Shown in pieces: positions 1 to 8,257 of a stretch of 64,000 nt of DNA. This stretch comes from Gammaproteobacteria bacterium (lineage in GTDB: Bacteria > Pseudomonadota > Gammaproteobacteria > Pseudomonadales > Porticoccaceae). The stretch's first letter is position 1, and every line of letters begins with the position of its first letter. The notes beneath the pieces are model-generated. The model was not told the origin of the DNA. It searched no databases and was given only the letters and a program-made list of their open reading frames with translations. Location: positions 176,970-240,969 of the forward strand of contig JAGPUW010000006.1 of NCBI GenBank assembly GCA_018069465.1, in the 5' to 3' direction. Position numbers and translations under genes: made by a program.

Positions 1-202
1 CGTCAATACCCCGCAGGTCGCGATACTCGGTGTATCTAAAGCGCAAATTAAACCGCAGTGGAACGGCAGTGAATTTATAGCGCGCAACATGCTGCCGCTA
101 TCTCTATCCTACGACCACCGCATCGTTAACGGCGGCGATGCCGGTCGCTATATGACCGAGTTAGTGGCCCTGTTGAGTGATATTCGCGGTTTGCTTCTGT
201 AA
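1..202 (+). CDS. Dihydrolipoamide acyltransferase (E2), C-terminal end (partial)
   Basis: This is the last 66 codons of a gene that begins before the window. The reading frame opens at base 2 and ends in TAA at 202. It contains SYDHRIVNGGDAGRY, the catalytic DHRxxxGG motif of the 2-oxo-acid dehydrogenase acyltransferase domain. In that family the His acts as general base in acyl transfer from lipoyl-lysine to CoA. The motif and the short tail after it are typical of pyruvate dehydrogenase E2 (AceF), but a branched-chain or 2-oxoglutarate E2 cannot be excluded from this fragment. The 164 bases that follow hold no gene; a 7-bp inverted repeat (AGCCGTG...CACGGCT) after the stop is a weak terminator candidate. 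Confidence 0.85.
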   Translation, partial: VNTPQVAILGVSKAQIKPQWNGSEFIARNMLPLSLSYDHRIVNGGDAGRYMTELVALLSDIRGLLL

Positions 203-366
203 GCCGTGGCTCGGTTTTATATTTCACGGCTAGCGGTTTAGCGGAAAAGAGAATGTTTTATAATCAATAACTTCACCGTAAAGTAACAGGCCCACAGCCG
301 CAGCACACGGTTGGTAATACCAGCGCAAAAGTGTACGTACATCATTGAAAAGCAAGGATCGGCAAA

Positions 367-1722
367 GTGAGCCTGTATACCAAAATAGCATCATCAGTAG
401 CCTTCCCCCTACATGAGCGGCTTAAACAACACACCACCGTTAAAGTGCGTCGTGCTATGGAGAAAAGCCAATGGTTGTCGCCTGAAGATTTAGCGCAGTT
501 GCAGATTGAGCGCTTGCGCGAGTTTCTTATTGGCGTCGGCCGTGACGTGCCTTATTACCGACAGAAATTTGCAGCGTTAAATTTTGACCCGGCCACGATT
601 CAGTCACTACAAGATTTACAGCGCCTGCCGCTGACAGGCAAGTCTGAAATACGTCAATTTACCGAAGAGTTAAAAGCGGATGGCGCCAGGGGTTTAGCCA
701 GCTTTAATACCGGTGGCTCAAGTGGTGAGCCACTGACATTTTTTATTGGTAGAGAACGGGTTAGCCATGATGTTGCTGCGAAGTGGCGTGCCACGCGTTG
801 GTGGAATGTGGATATTGGCGATCCCGAGATTGTCGTGTGGGGTTCGCCCATAGAACTCGGTACACAGGACAAAATAAAACAGCTCAGAGACCGGGTTTTT
901 CGTACCCACCTCCTGCCAGCCTTTGAAATGTCAGAAAAAAACCTCGAAAGCTTTGTTGCTCAAATACAAAGCATTAAGCCGGCAATGCTCTTTGGCTATC
1001 CTTCATCGATAGCGCATATCGCCTCTTTTGCTCAGAGCCGGGGGTATGCGATGGATAAGCTGGGTATCAAAGCGGCATTTGTAACCTCAGAGCGGCTCTA
1101 TGACCACCAGCGAGAAAAGATAGAAGAAGTCTTTGGCTGCCCAGTGGCAAATGGTTACGGCGGTCGAGACGCGGGGTTTATCGCCCATCAATGCCCCGCT
1201 GGCGGGATGCACATTACCGCCGAAGATATTATTGTCGAGATAGTCGACGCGCAAGGCAAGGTTTTGGGGCAGGGTGAGTCGGGTGAAATAGTCGTTACCC
1301 ACATGGCGACTTCTGAGTTCCCCTTTATTCGTTATCGAACCGGAGACGTAGGCGTATTGAGTGCGAATGTCTGTAGCTGTGGTCGAGGCTTGCCGCTATT
1401 AGAGGAGATACAGGGTCGCACAACCGATTTTGTGATCGCTCAAGATGGCACCGTTATGCACGGCCTGGCGTTGATTTATGTTTTGCGCGAGTTGCCGGGG
1501 GTAGAGAACTTTCGTATTACGCAAAACAGCATAGATCAAATTGACGTTGAAATTGTTCGCTCTGAAAGCTTTGAAGATAAATCAGTCGGTGAGATTGTCA
1601 GGGTGTTTAAAGAACGATTAGGGTCGAGCGTAGAAGTGACTGTGGTTTTTAAAGAGCATATTGAGCGCGAGAAATCCGGAAAATTCCGCTATGTAATTAG
1701 TCATGTGCAAGCTCCTACTTAA
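367..1722 (+). CDS. PaaK/CapK-family adenylate-forming enzyme (phenylacetate-CoA ligase-like)
   Basis: The 451-residue protein has the layout of the phenylacetate-CoA ligase/CapK branch of the ANL superfamily. A Gly/Ser-rich AMP-binding loop, NTGGSSGEPL, lies near residue 115, YRTGD near residue 322, and a Cys pair (CSCGRG) follows. These enzymes activate a carboxylate as an acyl-adenylate. CapK-like members are common in capsule and exopolysaccharide loci, where their substrates are mostly unknown. The start is GTG at 367, chosen because AAGGA lies about 9 bases upstream. It sits at the edge of the glycan locus and is followed on the same strand by a sulfotransferase, so a role in acylating a sugar or amino-sugar is more likely than aromatic catabolism. 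That assignment is inference. Confidence 0.8.
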   Translation: MSLYTKIASSVAFPLHERLKQHTTVKVRRAMEKSQWLSPEDLAQLQIERLREFLIGVGRDVPYYRQKFAALNFDPATIQSLQDLQRLPLTGKSEIRQFTEELKADGARGLASFNTGGSSGEPLTFFIGRERVSHDVAAKWRATRWWNVDIGDPEIVVWGSPIELGTQDKIKQLRDRVFRTHLLPAFEMSEKNLESFVAQIQSIKPAMLFGYPSSIAHIASFAQSRGYAMDKLGIKAAFVTSERLYDHQREKIEEVFGCPVANGYGGRDAGFIAHQCPAGGMHITAEDIIVEIVDAQGKVLGQGESGEIVVTHMATSEFPFIRYRTGDVGVLSANVCSCGRGLPLLEEIQGRTTDFVIAQDGTVMHGLALIYVLRELPGVENFRITQNSIDQIDVEIVRSESFEDKSVGEIVRVFKERLGSSVEVTVVFKEHIEREKSGKFRYVISHVQAPT

Positions 1723-1893
1723 TAACGCAGTCGGTAAATAATCAGCTGTGGTGTGATTTGTTTTGTCGTTTTTCGATGTGCGTCTTCCATGCGTAATAGC
1801 AGAGGCTGCTTGTCAGCAATCACCCTCATCTATATTTTAGAAAATTGGGTTTGAAATATTTTCGTAAAAAGAAGCAATAAGAAGGCTTGGCGG

Positions 1894-2811
1894 ATGAATG
1901 AGTTGTTTATAAAATTTGAAAAAACGGGACGCTTCTATCTCAAAAAGTGCTTGTCCTCTTTACGGAAATGTCGGTATTCACTTTGGCCAATAGAATTACA
2001 GGCGCCAATTTTTGTTGTTGGCTGTAGCAGGGCAGGTACTACCCTGGTCTACAAAACCTTCTCCGAATCGAGGGAGCTCGGTTCTTTACAGAAGGAGACC
2101 CACGACTTTTGGGCAGGCCTGCATCCCACATCAAAACGCGATTGGGCGAGCCACCAAATACCCAAAGAGCAGGCCTGTGACCTTGACCGAAAGCAGGCCG
2201 GGGAGCTGTTTTATTGCGGTACCGGAAAAACGCGTATCGTTGATAAGAATAATCAAAATGGTCTTTCAATACCCTACCTGCATGCTTTATTTCCCGATGC
2301 ACACTTTGTTTTCATCAAGCGTAACCCCGGTGACAATATTGAGTCTTTGATCAAAGGCTGGGGCAAGGCATCGGAGTTTGGTGCCTGGTCAAAGGATTTG
2401 CCGGTAACTATTGAAGTTGATGGCGGGGCGTATCGTAATTGGTGCTTTTTTCTGGCAGAGGGGTGGAAGAATTACTCTCGCGCCTCTATTGAAGAAGTGT
2501 GTGCTTTTCAGTACGAGTCAATGAATCGAGCTATTCTTGATGCGCGAGATGCTATACCTGCGCAGCAGTGGCATGAAGTGAGTTACGAGGCGGTACTGGC
2601 CAACCCTGTTGATGAGTTTAGAGGCTTATTCGAGGCATGTGATTTACCGTTTGACTCAAGGCTCGAACAGCACTGTGCCAAGGTTTTGGACAATCCATAC
2701 AATACTTTTTCAGAAATAGGCGTTGATAAATGGATGGGGGGGGAATATAAATCCAAAATTCAAAAAGTCTTGCAGTCGATGAACTCTATCAGCAAAGATT
2801 TAGGCTATTGA
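1894..2811 (+). CDS. Sulfotransferase family protein
   Basis: The 305-residue protein carries the 5'-phosphosulfate-binding loop of PAPS-dependent sulfotransferases near residue 40 (VVGCSRAGTTLVY) and a 3'-phosphate-binding region near residue 142 (RNPGDNIESLIKGW). Family members move sulfate from PAPS to hydroxyls of sugars or other acceptors. No signal peptide or membrane segment is evident, so it should act in the cytoplasm. It runs convergently into the ligase-like gene that ends 26 bases downstream. A run of eight G at 2736-2743, near codon 281, is a possible slippage site that would alter the last 25 or so residues. Whether the acceptor is the glycan of this locus is inference from position. 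Confidence 0.82.
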   Translation: MNELFIKFEKTGRFYLKKCLSSLRKCRYSLWPIELQAPIFVVGCSRAGTTLVYKTFSESRELGSLQKETHDFWAGLHPTSKRDWASHQIPKEQACDLDRKQAGELFYCGTGKTRIVDKNNQNGLSIPYLHALFPDAHFVFIKRNPGDNIESLIKGWGKASEFGAWSKDLPVTIEVDGGAYRNWCFFLAEGWKNYSRASIEEVCAFQYESMNRAILDARDAIPAQQWHEVSYEAVLANPVDEFRGLFEACDLPFDSRLEQHCAKVLDNPYNTFSEIGVDKWMGGEYKSKIQKVLQSMNSISKDLGY

Positions 2812-2837
2812 GATTAGTTTGTAGCGTAAGCCCTGTG

Positions 2838-4124
2838 CTATCTGCCGGCAGATAATTTCATTTGATGCTTCTTTAGCGCTAGCCCCTTGCCCAAAACAGG
2901 GTTTCGCAAGTGCTTCTCGGCAAGCTCCTCCAGGGCGAATTTTTTGACCAATACGGCTATAAAAATAATATGGTACAACAAATCCCAGTAAGACAAGCCT
3001 AAAAATAGAGTGCCGGTCATATAGGCGATCAGCGAAGCTCTTAGCATATAGCAGTAATTGGCGACCCATTCCAGGCCCTCTATATTTTTTGTTTTTCGCG
3101 GCAATGACGAAAGACTGAAAAGTGTTCCCAGTATTAACGACATCCACAGCGCGAAGGCAATAAAGCCGTGTTCGGAGAACATCTCAACATAGGAGCTGTG
3201 CCAGTCGCGTTCAGAAACCCATCGCCAGCCTTCAAAGCCTGAGCCGACAAAGGGGTGCTGCAGCGTATGATGCCAGCCATCGGACCAGACTCGGATGCGA
3301 CTCATCGCAGATTCATCCTCCTGATAGGTTTCCAGCGTTTCCATACGGCCAAACCAAGTCTCAGGCAAAAACATAGGTGCTAGAAGAATAGCGCTTATAA
3401 GAATAGGTATGACTAAATACTTGCGCTTACTATGCCAGAGTAATATTAGTGTCAATACGCCCATGGTGAGAAAGGCACCGCGAGACCAGGATGAGATGGC
3501 GCAGGCTATCATTATAGGTATGCATGCCGTAATCCCGTAGCGGATTATTTGGCGCGGCGTTTCTTTATACCAGAGAAGCAACAGTGGTATGGCGATTAGT
3601 ACGGCGATAGCAAAGGCATTGTTTTCATAAAACTGCGTGCCTGGGGGGCCATAAACTCGGTGGGCAAAGCCGCTTGTTATTGCAAAAACCCCGCCCTTTA
3701 CAGCCACAAAGCCAATTGAACAGGCGATGGTGACGATCAGATAATAGAGCTTTTGTCGGGTATCAATCAACACTAAGGTAAAGGCAAAGGGCAGATAGAT
3801 TTTGGTGACGAACCAAAATTTTTCCCAGGCAAGCGCAGGGAAATACGCCTGGGTAGTGGTTAATATAAAATATAGCCAGAGTAGAACGAATACGGGAATA
3901 CGCCAGTCCTTTGGTATAGGCTGACGTTCTTTTGACATTATCGTGGCGATAAGCACTACAAAAAATAGGATTTGATAGGCGGGTAGCGTGCGCACAAATC
4001 CCCAAGCAAATGCATGGGGATTAAGATAGCTGAAAATGGCCAGAGCCAGTACCCCGTGCCAGGCGCAGCGAATACTCGCAATTATGCACGCTGATAAAAA
4101 AATTAAAACAGCAATATCACGCAT
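2838..4124 (-). CDS. O-antigen ligase-like membrane protein (exosortase-associated O-glycosylation ligase type)
   Basis: This polytopic membrane protein of about 428 residues has alternating hydrophobic segments and a large loop containing WSRGAFL and a region around HPFVGSGFEGW. It resembles the probable O-glycosylation ligases reported near exosortase A systems, a branch of the Wzy/WaaL superfamily that polymerises glycan or transfers it to an acceptor in the inner membrane. I prefer the ATG at 4124 (MRDIAVLIFL) because the family normally starts this way. An in-frame ATG at 4190 overlaps the stop of the upstream sulfatase-like gene (ATGA) and would add 22 basic, non-hydrophobic residues. 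A C6 run lies directly upstream of the 4124 start. No exosortase or PEP-CTERM protein is visible in the window. Confidence 0.75.
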   Translation of the reverse strand: MRDIAVLIFLSACIIASIRCAWHGVLALAIFSYLNPHAFAWGFVRTLPAYQILFFVVLIATIMSKERQPIPKDWRIPVFVLLWLYFILTTTQAYFPALAWEKFWFVTKIYLPFAFTLVLIDTRQKLYYLIVTIACSIGFVAVKGGVFAITSGFAHRVYGPPGTQFYENNAFAIAVLIAIPLLLLWYKETPRQIIRYGITACIPIMIACAISSWSRGAFLTMGVLTLILLWHSKRKYLVIPILISAILLAPMFLPETWFGRMETLETYQEDESAMSRIRVWSDGWHHTLQHPFVGSGFEGWRWVSERDWHSSYVEMFSEHGFIAFALWMSLILGTLFSLSSLPRKTKNIEGLEWVANYCYMLRASLIAYMTGTLFLGLSYWDLLYHIIFIAVLVKKFALEELAEKHLRNPVLGKGLALKKHQMKLSAGR

Positions 4125-4186
4125 TGGGGGGTGTTCTCTACTTCTTCGGGAGGGTGGTTTTGAACGTGCGCGGTTTCCGCCACATT

Positions 4187-6301
4187 TCAATTGTGCACTA
4201 TGGGGTCATCGTTAATCAGTGCGTCAAGTCTAGCTTTCATACGCGTAAAAATTACGGGCTGGCTATCAGCAATATTGTGAGAACAGTCAGGGTCGTTTTT
4301 CAGGTCATAAAGCCGATATAGCATGCCTGTATCAGTGGCCAGAGCTATAAGCTTCCAGTCGTCATGGCTTAGAGCGCGATCCTTTGCCTTGATTACCTGT
4401 GTATAGAATTCCTTTTTGATACAAAGCATGCCCGTGTTTTTGTTGGGGATATCGAGCAGTTCGAGAATGTTGGGGTAGCAAAGGTGTTGAGGGTGCGCGC
4501 CAGGCATGGGGCTCAGCCATAAGCCGGTTTCTTGATAAGCGAATAAACCTAACACCACCTCTGGGCTCCGCATAACAGGGGCCAGACTTACACCGTCTGC
4601 GGTTTTCAAGGCGGGTAACTGAAGGAGCTCAAGCAGAGTTGGGGCGACATCAATAGTGCGAGTGGTTTGCCCGACAATATGGCCGTGCGCCTGTCGCGGG
4701 TCGTGAATGATGAGTGGCACCTTGCCGCTAGGGTCAGAGCCCATCAGTGTATTGCCTTGCCCCCAGCTTCCCGTTTCAAAAAAATCGGCGCCGTGGTCAC
4801 TATAGATAACGACAATCGTATTGTCGGCCAAACCACAGGCTTCAAGGTGGGTGATGAGCTTGCCTACCTCCTCGTCAAATTGCACAACACAGCCATCATA
4901 GAGGTTGAGTATTTGCGGTACATCAAAGGCCTCAGGTCCTAAAACTTGTTTTTCCATGATTTCCTCGGGGGAGGCAAGCTTGGTCATAATGAACTGAGAG
5001 TCACCGCTGTAATTACTGGGTGTGAATAAGTTGTAGTAAGGGTAGTCAGAGCCAAAGGGCACGTGTGTAGTTGCTGTAAACAGATTAATGAAGAAGGGTT
5101 GATCTTTATCGGCCATTTCGGAGATAAGTGTGCGTGTGTCACTGAATAGCTGCTTTGTTAGAGGGATGCCAGCCAGGTAGTACAGCTCGGGGAGGCACTT
5201 TTTACCGAAACGGTTGTGACAAAATAGACTCAAAAATAAGCGAATGGTAGCGGGGCCCTGGCGTAGTAAATACTTTAGGTTCCACTGATCGTCTGGGACG
5301 CTATTTTGCGTAAATCCAAAGTTAATCTTAGCTAAATCTGCGCCCGCCCAATCGGCAATGGCAGCCGTTTCATAACCAGCCTCGTTCAGGGTTTCAATAA
5401 GGTTATCGACGGGTAGTGCAAGCTGGTCGGCATAAGGGTAGTTGGTGCGTATGCCATGTTTGTGGGGCCAGGTGCCAGTAAATAATGACGTCAGGCTGGG
5501 AGCGGTGCGCGCTAATGGGGTGTAGCAATTGCTGAAAGTAACACCCTGCTCGGCAAGTTGGTCGATATTCGGCGTGAGATTGCGCACGTAATCGGCAGCA
5601 CCCAGGCGATCGGCTCGCAAGGTGTCCGACCCTATCATTAAAATGTTAGGGGTTTTCTTGTCGGCTTCTGATGTTGGTTTGGCTTGCGTAACTGGTGTCG
5701 ATTTAGTATCAGTGACCCAAATATAAAAGCACACATAAAGAGCACACTGCAGGGTATAAAAAACAGCGCTCGGCCACTGAGCCAGTGTTATTAGTTGGTA
5801 AAAGCCAGCGAGGTAAATACCTGCTACACATAGCATTAAAAACCAACGCGCTAGCTTTAGCCGTTGCGGGTTCAATTGTTTCCAAAACGGTGTGAGGCGA
5901 GAAAAACGGAAACGCACCGAGCTAATAAGCAGGCTTGGAATATGCAATAGATAGTGGCTGAAAAGGTAAGTTGATACTAAGGCAACACTGAGTAGACACG
6001 CTAAAAAAAGTACTAGGCTACTGTATTGCAGGCTCAATGCCTGTGCCGCTAGAAAGTAAAGTGAGCCACCCACAGTCGCCAGTGCCATGCAGATAATAAA
6101 ACACCACATGCCAAGTCGTGCCAGTGCATACACGGTGTAATGCGCGTAGTGCTGGGCAATTTCATCTTTTATTCGCGGGCCGGTGCGGGTGTGGTCGCGC
6201 AGGGAAAAATACAACAGAACGGCAGTAACCAGAGCACCCACTAATGCTGAGCTGGCTAAGTTCTGTAGTATTTGGGTAGACAGGGGCAAGTACGTATTCA
6301 T
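4187..6301 (-). CDS. Membrane-anchored sulfatase-superfamily enzyme with Thr in the catalytic site
   Basis: The protein has about 704 residues from the ATG at 6301; an ATG 39 bases further upstream is possible but overlaps the neighbour. Roughly six membrane segments lie in residues 10-200, followed by an alkaline-phosphatase/sulfatase-type domain. Visible metal-site motifs are GSDTLRADR (Asp226) and YSDHGADFFE. At the modification motif CxPSRxxLxTG of true sulfatases this protein reads TAPSLTSLFTG, so the formylglycine Cys/Ser is Thr266 and the Arg is Leu. Thr nucleophiles are known in the phosphoethanolamine and phosphoglycerol transferases of this superfamily, so a glycan phospho-substituent transferase is a real alternative to sulfatase. 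The active domain should face the periplasm. It is 4 bases from the upstream glycosyltransferase. Confidence 0.75.
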   Translation of the reverse strand: MNTYLPLSTQILQNLASSALVGALVTAVLLYFSLRDHTRTGPRIKDEIAQHYAHYTVYALARLGMWCFIICMALATVGGSLYFLAAQALSLQYSSLVLFLACLLSVALVSTYLFSHYLLHIPSLLISSVRFRFSRLTPFWKQLNPQRLKLARWFLMLCVAGIYLAGFYQLITLAQWPSAVFYTLQCALYVCFYIWVTDTKSTPVTQAKPTSEADKKTPNILMIGSDTLRADRLGAADYVRNLTPNIDQLAEQGVTFSNCYTPLARTAPSLTSLFTGTWPHKHGIRTNYPYADQLALPVDNLIETLNEAGYETAAIADWAGADLAKINFGFTQNSVPDDQWNLKYLLRQGPATIRLFLSLFCHNRFGKKCLPELYYLAGIPLTKQLFSDTRTLISEMADKDQPFFINLFTATTHVPFGSDYPYYNLFTPSNYSGDSQFIMTKLASPEEIMEKQVLGPEAFDVPQILNLYDGCVVQFDEEVGKLITHLEACGLADNTIVVIYSDHGADFFETGSWGQGNTLMGSDPSGKVPLIIHDPRQAHGHIVGQTTRTIDVAPTLLELLQLPALKTADGVSLAPVMRSPEVVLGLFAYQETGLWLSPMPGAHPQHLCYPNILELLDIPNKNTGMLCIKKEFYTQVIKAKDRALSHDDWKLIALATDTGMLYRLYDLKNDPDCSHNIADSQPVIFTRMKARLDALINDDPIVHN

Positions 6302-6305
6302 AACT

Positions 6306-7241
6306 TTATTTGGTATGCCCCCAATATCCGGCAATCTCACCCAATGTGGCGGCGACTCGCATCATATAAAAGCGTGCTTTGGTTCGAGAAAAGCTGAGTA
6401 GCCCCTGTCTAGAATAGTCAAAAAGTTTACGCCACAAATAGCGCGGAGTATGACTGTGCTCTGGGTTACGTGCCAAAGTGATAGACCGCGTGCGTTGGAA
6501 GCTCTTTTGTAAGAGGTAGCGAAGTTGAAGCCGTTCAATATCGACATAGTGATATTGAACGATATCCGGCTCATAGCGGAGTTCTTCTTTCGCTGCTAAT
6601 GCTCGCAATACAAAGTCGCTGTCTTCACTGCCCAATAAGTTGTGGCCCTTGGGCCCAAGTTTAATATTAAACCCGCCAATTCTTTGGAATAAGCTCGTAT
6701 GTGCGATCAGGTTTCCACCACCGGGTATGCTTTGATCTTCATCCAATACAGCCGGTTCATTACCAAGTTCAAAATGAGGAACGGGTAAGGGGTAAATACG
6801 AAAATGGCCAGTGATGTGTACCCATGCTGGTTCCTCACCCGTCCAGTCGGGAATGATACGGCCACAGAAGAGGGGGCAGGTTGGTTTGTTTCTAATAGCC
6901 TCGGTGATTGCTCGCAAATAGTTAGAATCAACCCTATGGTCGTCATCGACAAAACACAGGTAGCCATCCTTTATTTTCTTGATGGCCAGATTAAGCGCGT
7001 GAGACTTACCTGGGCGAGGCTCTTCCCGATATTGCAGGGTGATTACATCAGAGGTTTTTTGCTGCCTTATATAATTTTTAAGCTCTTGACTGGTTTCGTC
7101 TCGGCAGGCATTGGCAATAACGAGAATCGAAAGATCACAGTTATCTGGCCGTAGCGCGGTATTAAGCGATGCAATGGTGTGCATTAATAAATTGGCACGA
7201 TTGTGGGTGCAAATGACGATGCTTAGTTTTAATGGTGACAT
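6306..7241 (-). CDS. Glycosyltransferase family 2
   Basis: The 311-residue protein is a GT-A fold transferase. It begins with the nucleotide-binding strand LSIVICTHNRA and carries FVDDDHRV at about residue 97, which supplies the Asp cluster that binds the metal and nucleotide-sugar. A W-rich acceptor segment with EEPAW follows, and then LLGSEDSDFVLRA, the typical ED motif that includes the catalytic base. It is expected to add one sugar to a lipid-linked intermediate on the cytoplasmic face. It lies 13 bases downstream of the sulfotransferase gene and 4 bases upstream of the sulfatase-like gene, clearly co-transcribed. Donor and acceptor cannot be told from sequence. Confidence 0.85.
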   Translation of the reverse strand: MSPLKLSIVICTHNRANLLMHTIASLNTALRPDNCDLSILVIANACRDETSQELKNYIRQQKTSDVITLQYREEPRPGKSHALNLAIKKIKDGYLCFVDDDHRVDSNYLRAITEAIRNKPTCPLFCGRIIPDWTGEEPAWVHITGHFRIYPLPVPHFELGNEPAVLDEDQSIPGGGNLIAHTSLFQRIGGFNIKLGPKGHNLLGSEDSDFVLRALAAKEELRYEPDIVQYHYVDIERLQLRYLLQKSFQRTRSITLARNPEHSHTPRYLWRKLFDYSRQGLLSFSRTKARFYMMRVAATLGEIAGYWGHTK

Positions 7242-7254
7242 AAACGTTATTCGT

Positions 7255-8217
7255 TCACCGAGGTAAACGCCACTTATAATAGCGGGTCAGCAGCCTATTA
7301 TGTAGGTGCCAAAAAGCTTTGATGGGTAACGATAATGCTTCTGCGTCTGTGGTGACAGGGTAGTTACAATTTCGGAGCGAGTCAGCTACGGTGCGGTCGA
7401 ACATCCGGATTTGCTTTGGGGTCATTTGATTGCGCCATTTGGCCTGATTGCTTTTTTGTATAGGTTTTTGCAATAGAGGTGTCTTACCGGCCTCGCCAGA
7501 TTTTTCAAAATTGACTAGTGAATCGCTATAATCTTCTCCGAGAAAATGACAGATGCTAGCCATCACTGTTTTTGGATTTTCTAATAAGTCCTCATAGCGA
7601 ATCTCGTGGTAGTTGGCAGTGCCAATCTCTCGTCCTGTTTCTTTCCCGATTTCTACGTACATTTCCCAATATTTGGCAGCAAAGAAGGTGTTGTATACAC
7701 GGAAGTCATGTTTTCGCTCAAACATAGAAAGTGCACAGTCGCGCCCATCGCGAATAAGATGTATAAATTGAGCGCCCGGAAATTTATCCAATAGCAATTT
7801 CATATGTAACACATAATAAGGTGTTTTTTCACCCCAGCGTAAGGCATTTTCACCGGCAGCATTAAGCTCGAAAAGTGCTGCGATTAATTGAGCCATAGAA
7901 CTAGGTTGTTGTTGATGCAAGGTATTGGCTAATTTTTCAATATCAAATTTAATGCCATGTAGATCGGTATCCAGGAAATGAGCACTCTGTTGGTACATGC
8001 GTTCAAGCACACGGCGAATATTGTTGATTTGACGTAAGTCGCCGTATTCGCTTTCCTGGCGAAACAAGGGAATAAAAAAATGAGATTCACCAGTAGGGAT
8101 AGTAATACTGGGGTGGGACCTCAACATATATTGCAATAGTGTGGTGCCAGAGCGCGGGGCGCCAACAATAAAAATTGGTGCTTTCAGTTTAGACCCAGAG
8201 ATTTGTTGTTCGGACAT
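7255..8217 (-). CDS. Sulfotransferase family protein
   Basis: The protein has about 320 residues from the ATG at 8217, which gives MSEQQISGSKLK followed at once by the PAPS loop PIFIVGAPRSGTTLLQY. The longer frame from 8304 would overlap the upstream gene by 47 bases, and GGAAAT precedes the 8217 start. The 3'-phosphate site is visible as LIRDGRDCALSMFE, and a conserved IRYEDLLENP segment follows, both standard for bacterial sulfotransferase_1/3 proteins. The enzyme should use PAPS in the cytoplasm. It is one of two sulfotransferases in the locus and is sandwiched between two GT2 genes, so a sugar acceptor is the simplest inference. Confidence 0.85.
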   Translation of the reverse strand: MSEQQISGSKLKAPIFIVGAPRSGTTLLQYMLRSHPSITIPTGESHFFIPLFRQESEYGDLRQINNIRRVLERMYQQSAHFLDTDLHGIKFDIEKLANTLHQQQPSSMAQLIAALFELNAAGENALRWGEKTPYYVLHMKLLLDKFPGAQFIHLIRDGRDCALSMFERKHDFRVYNTFFAAKYWEMYVEIGKETGREIGTANYHEIRYEDLLENPKTVMASICHFLGEDYSDSLVNFEKSGEAGKTPLLQKPIQKSNQAKWRNQMTPKQIRMFDRTVADSLRNCNYPVTTDAEALSLPIKAFWHLHNRLLTRYYKWRLPR

Positions 8218-8257
8218 GGAGCTATTTCCAGTGGGGTTTAGATAAAGCAAGCTGTTG

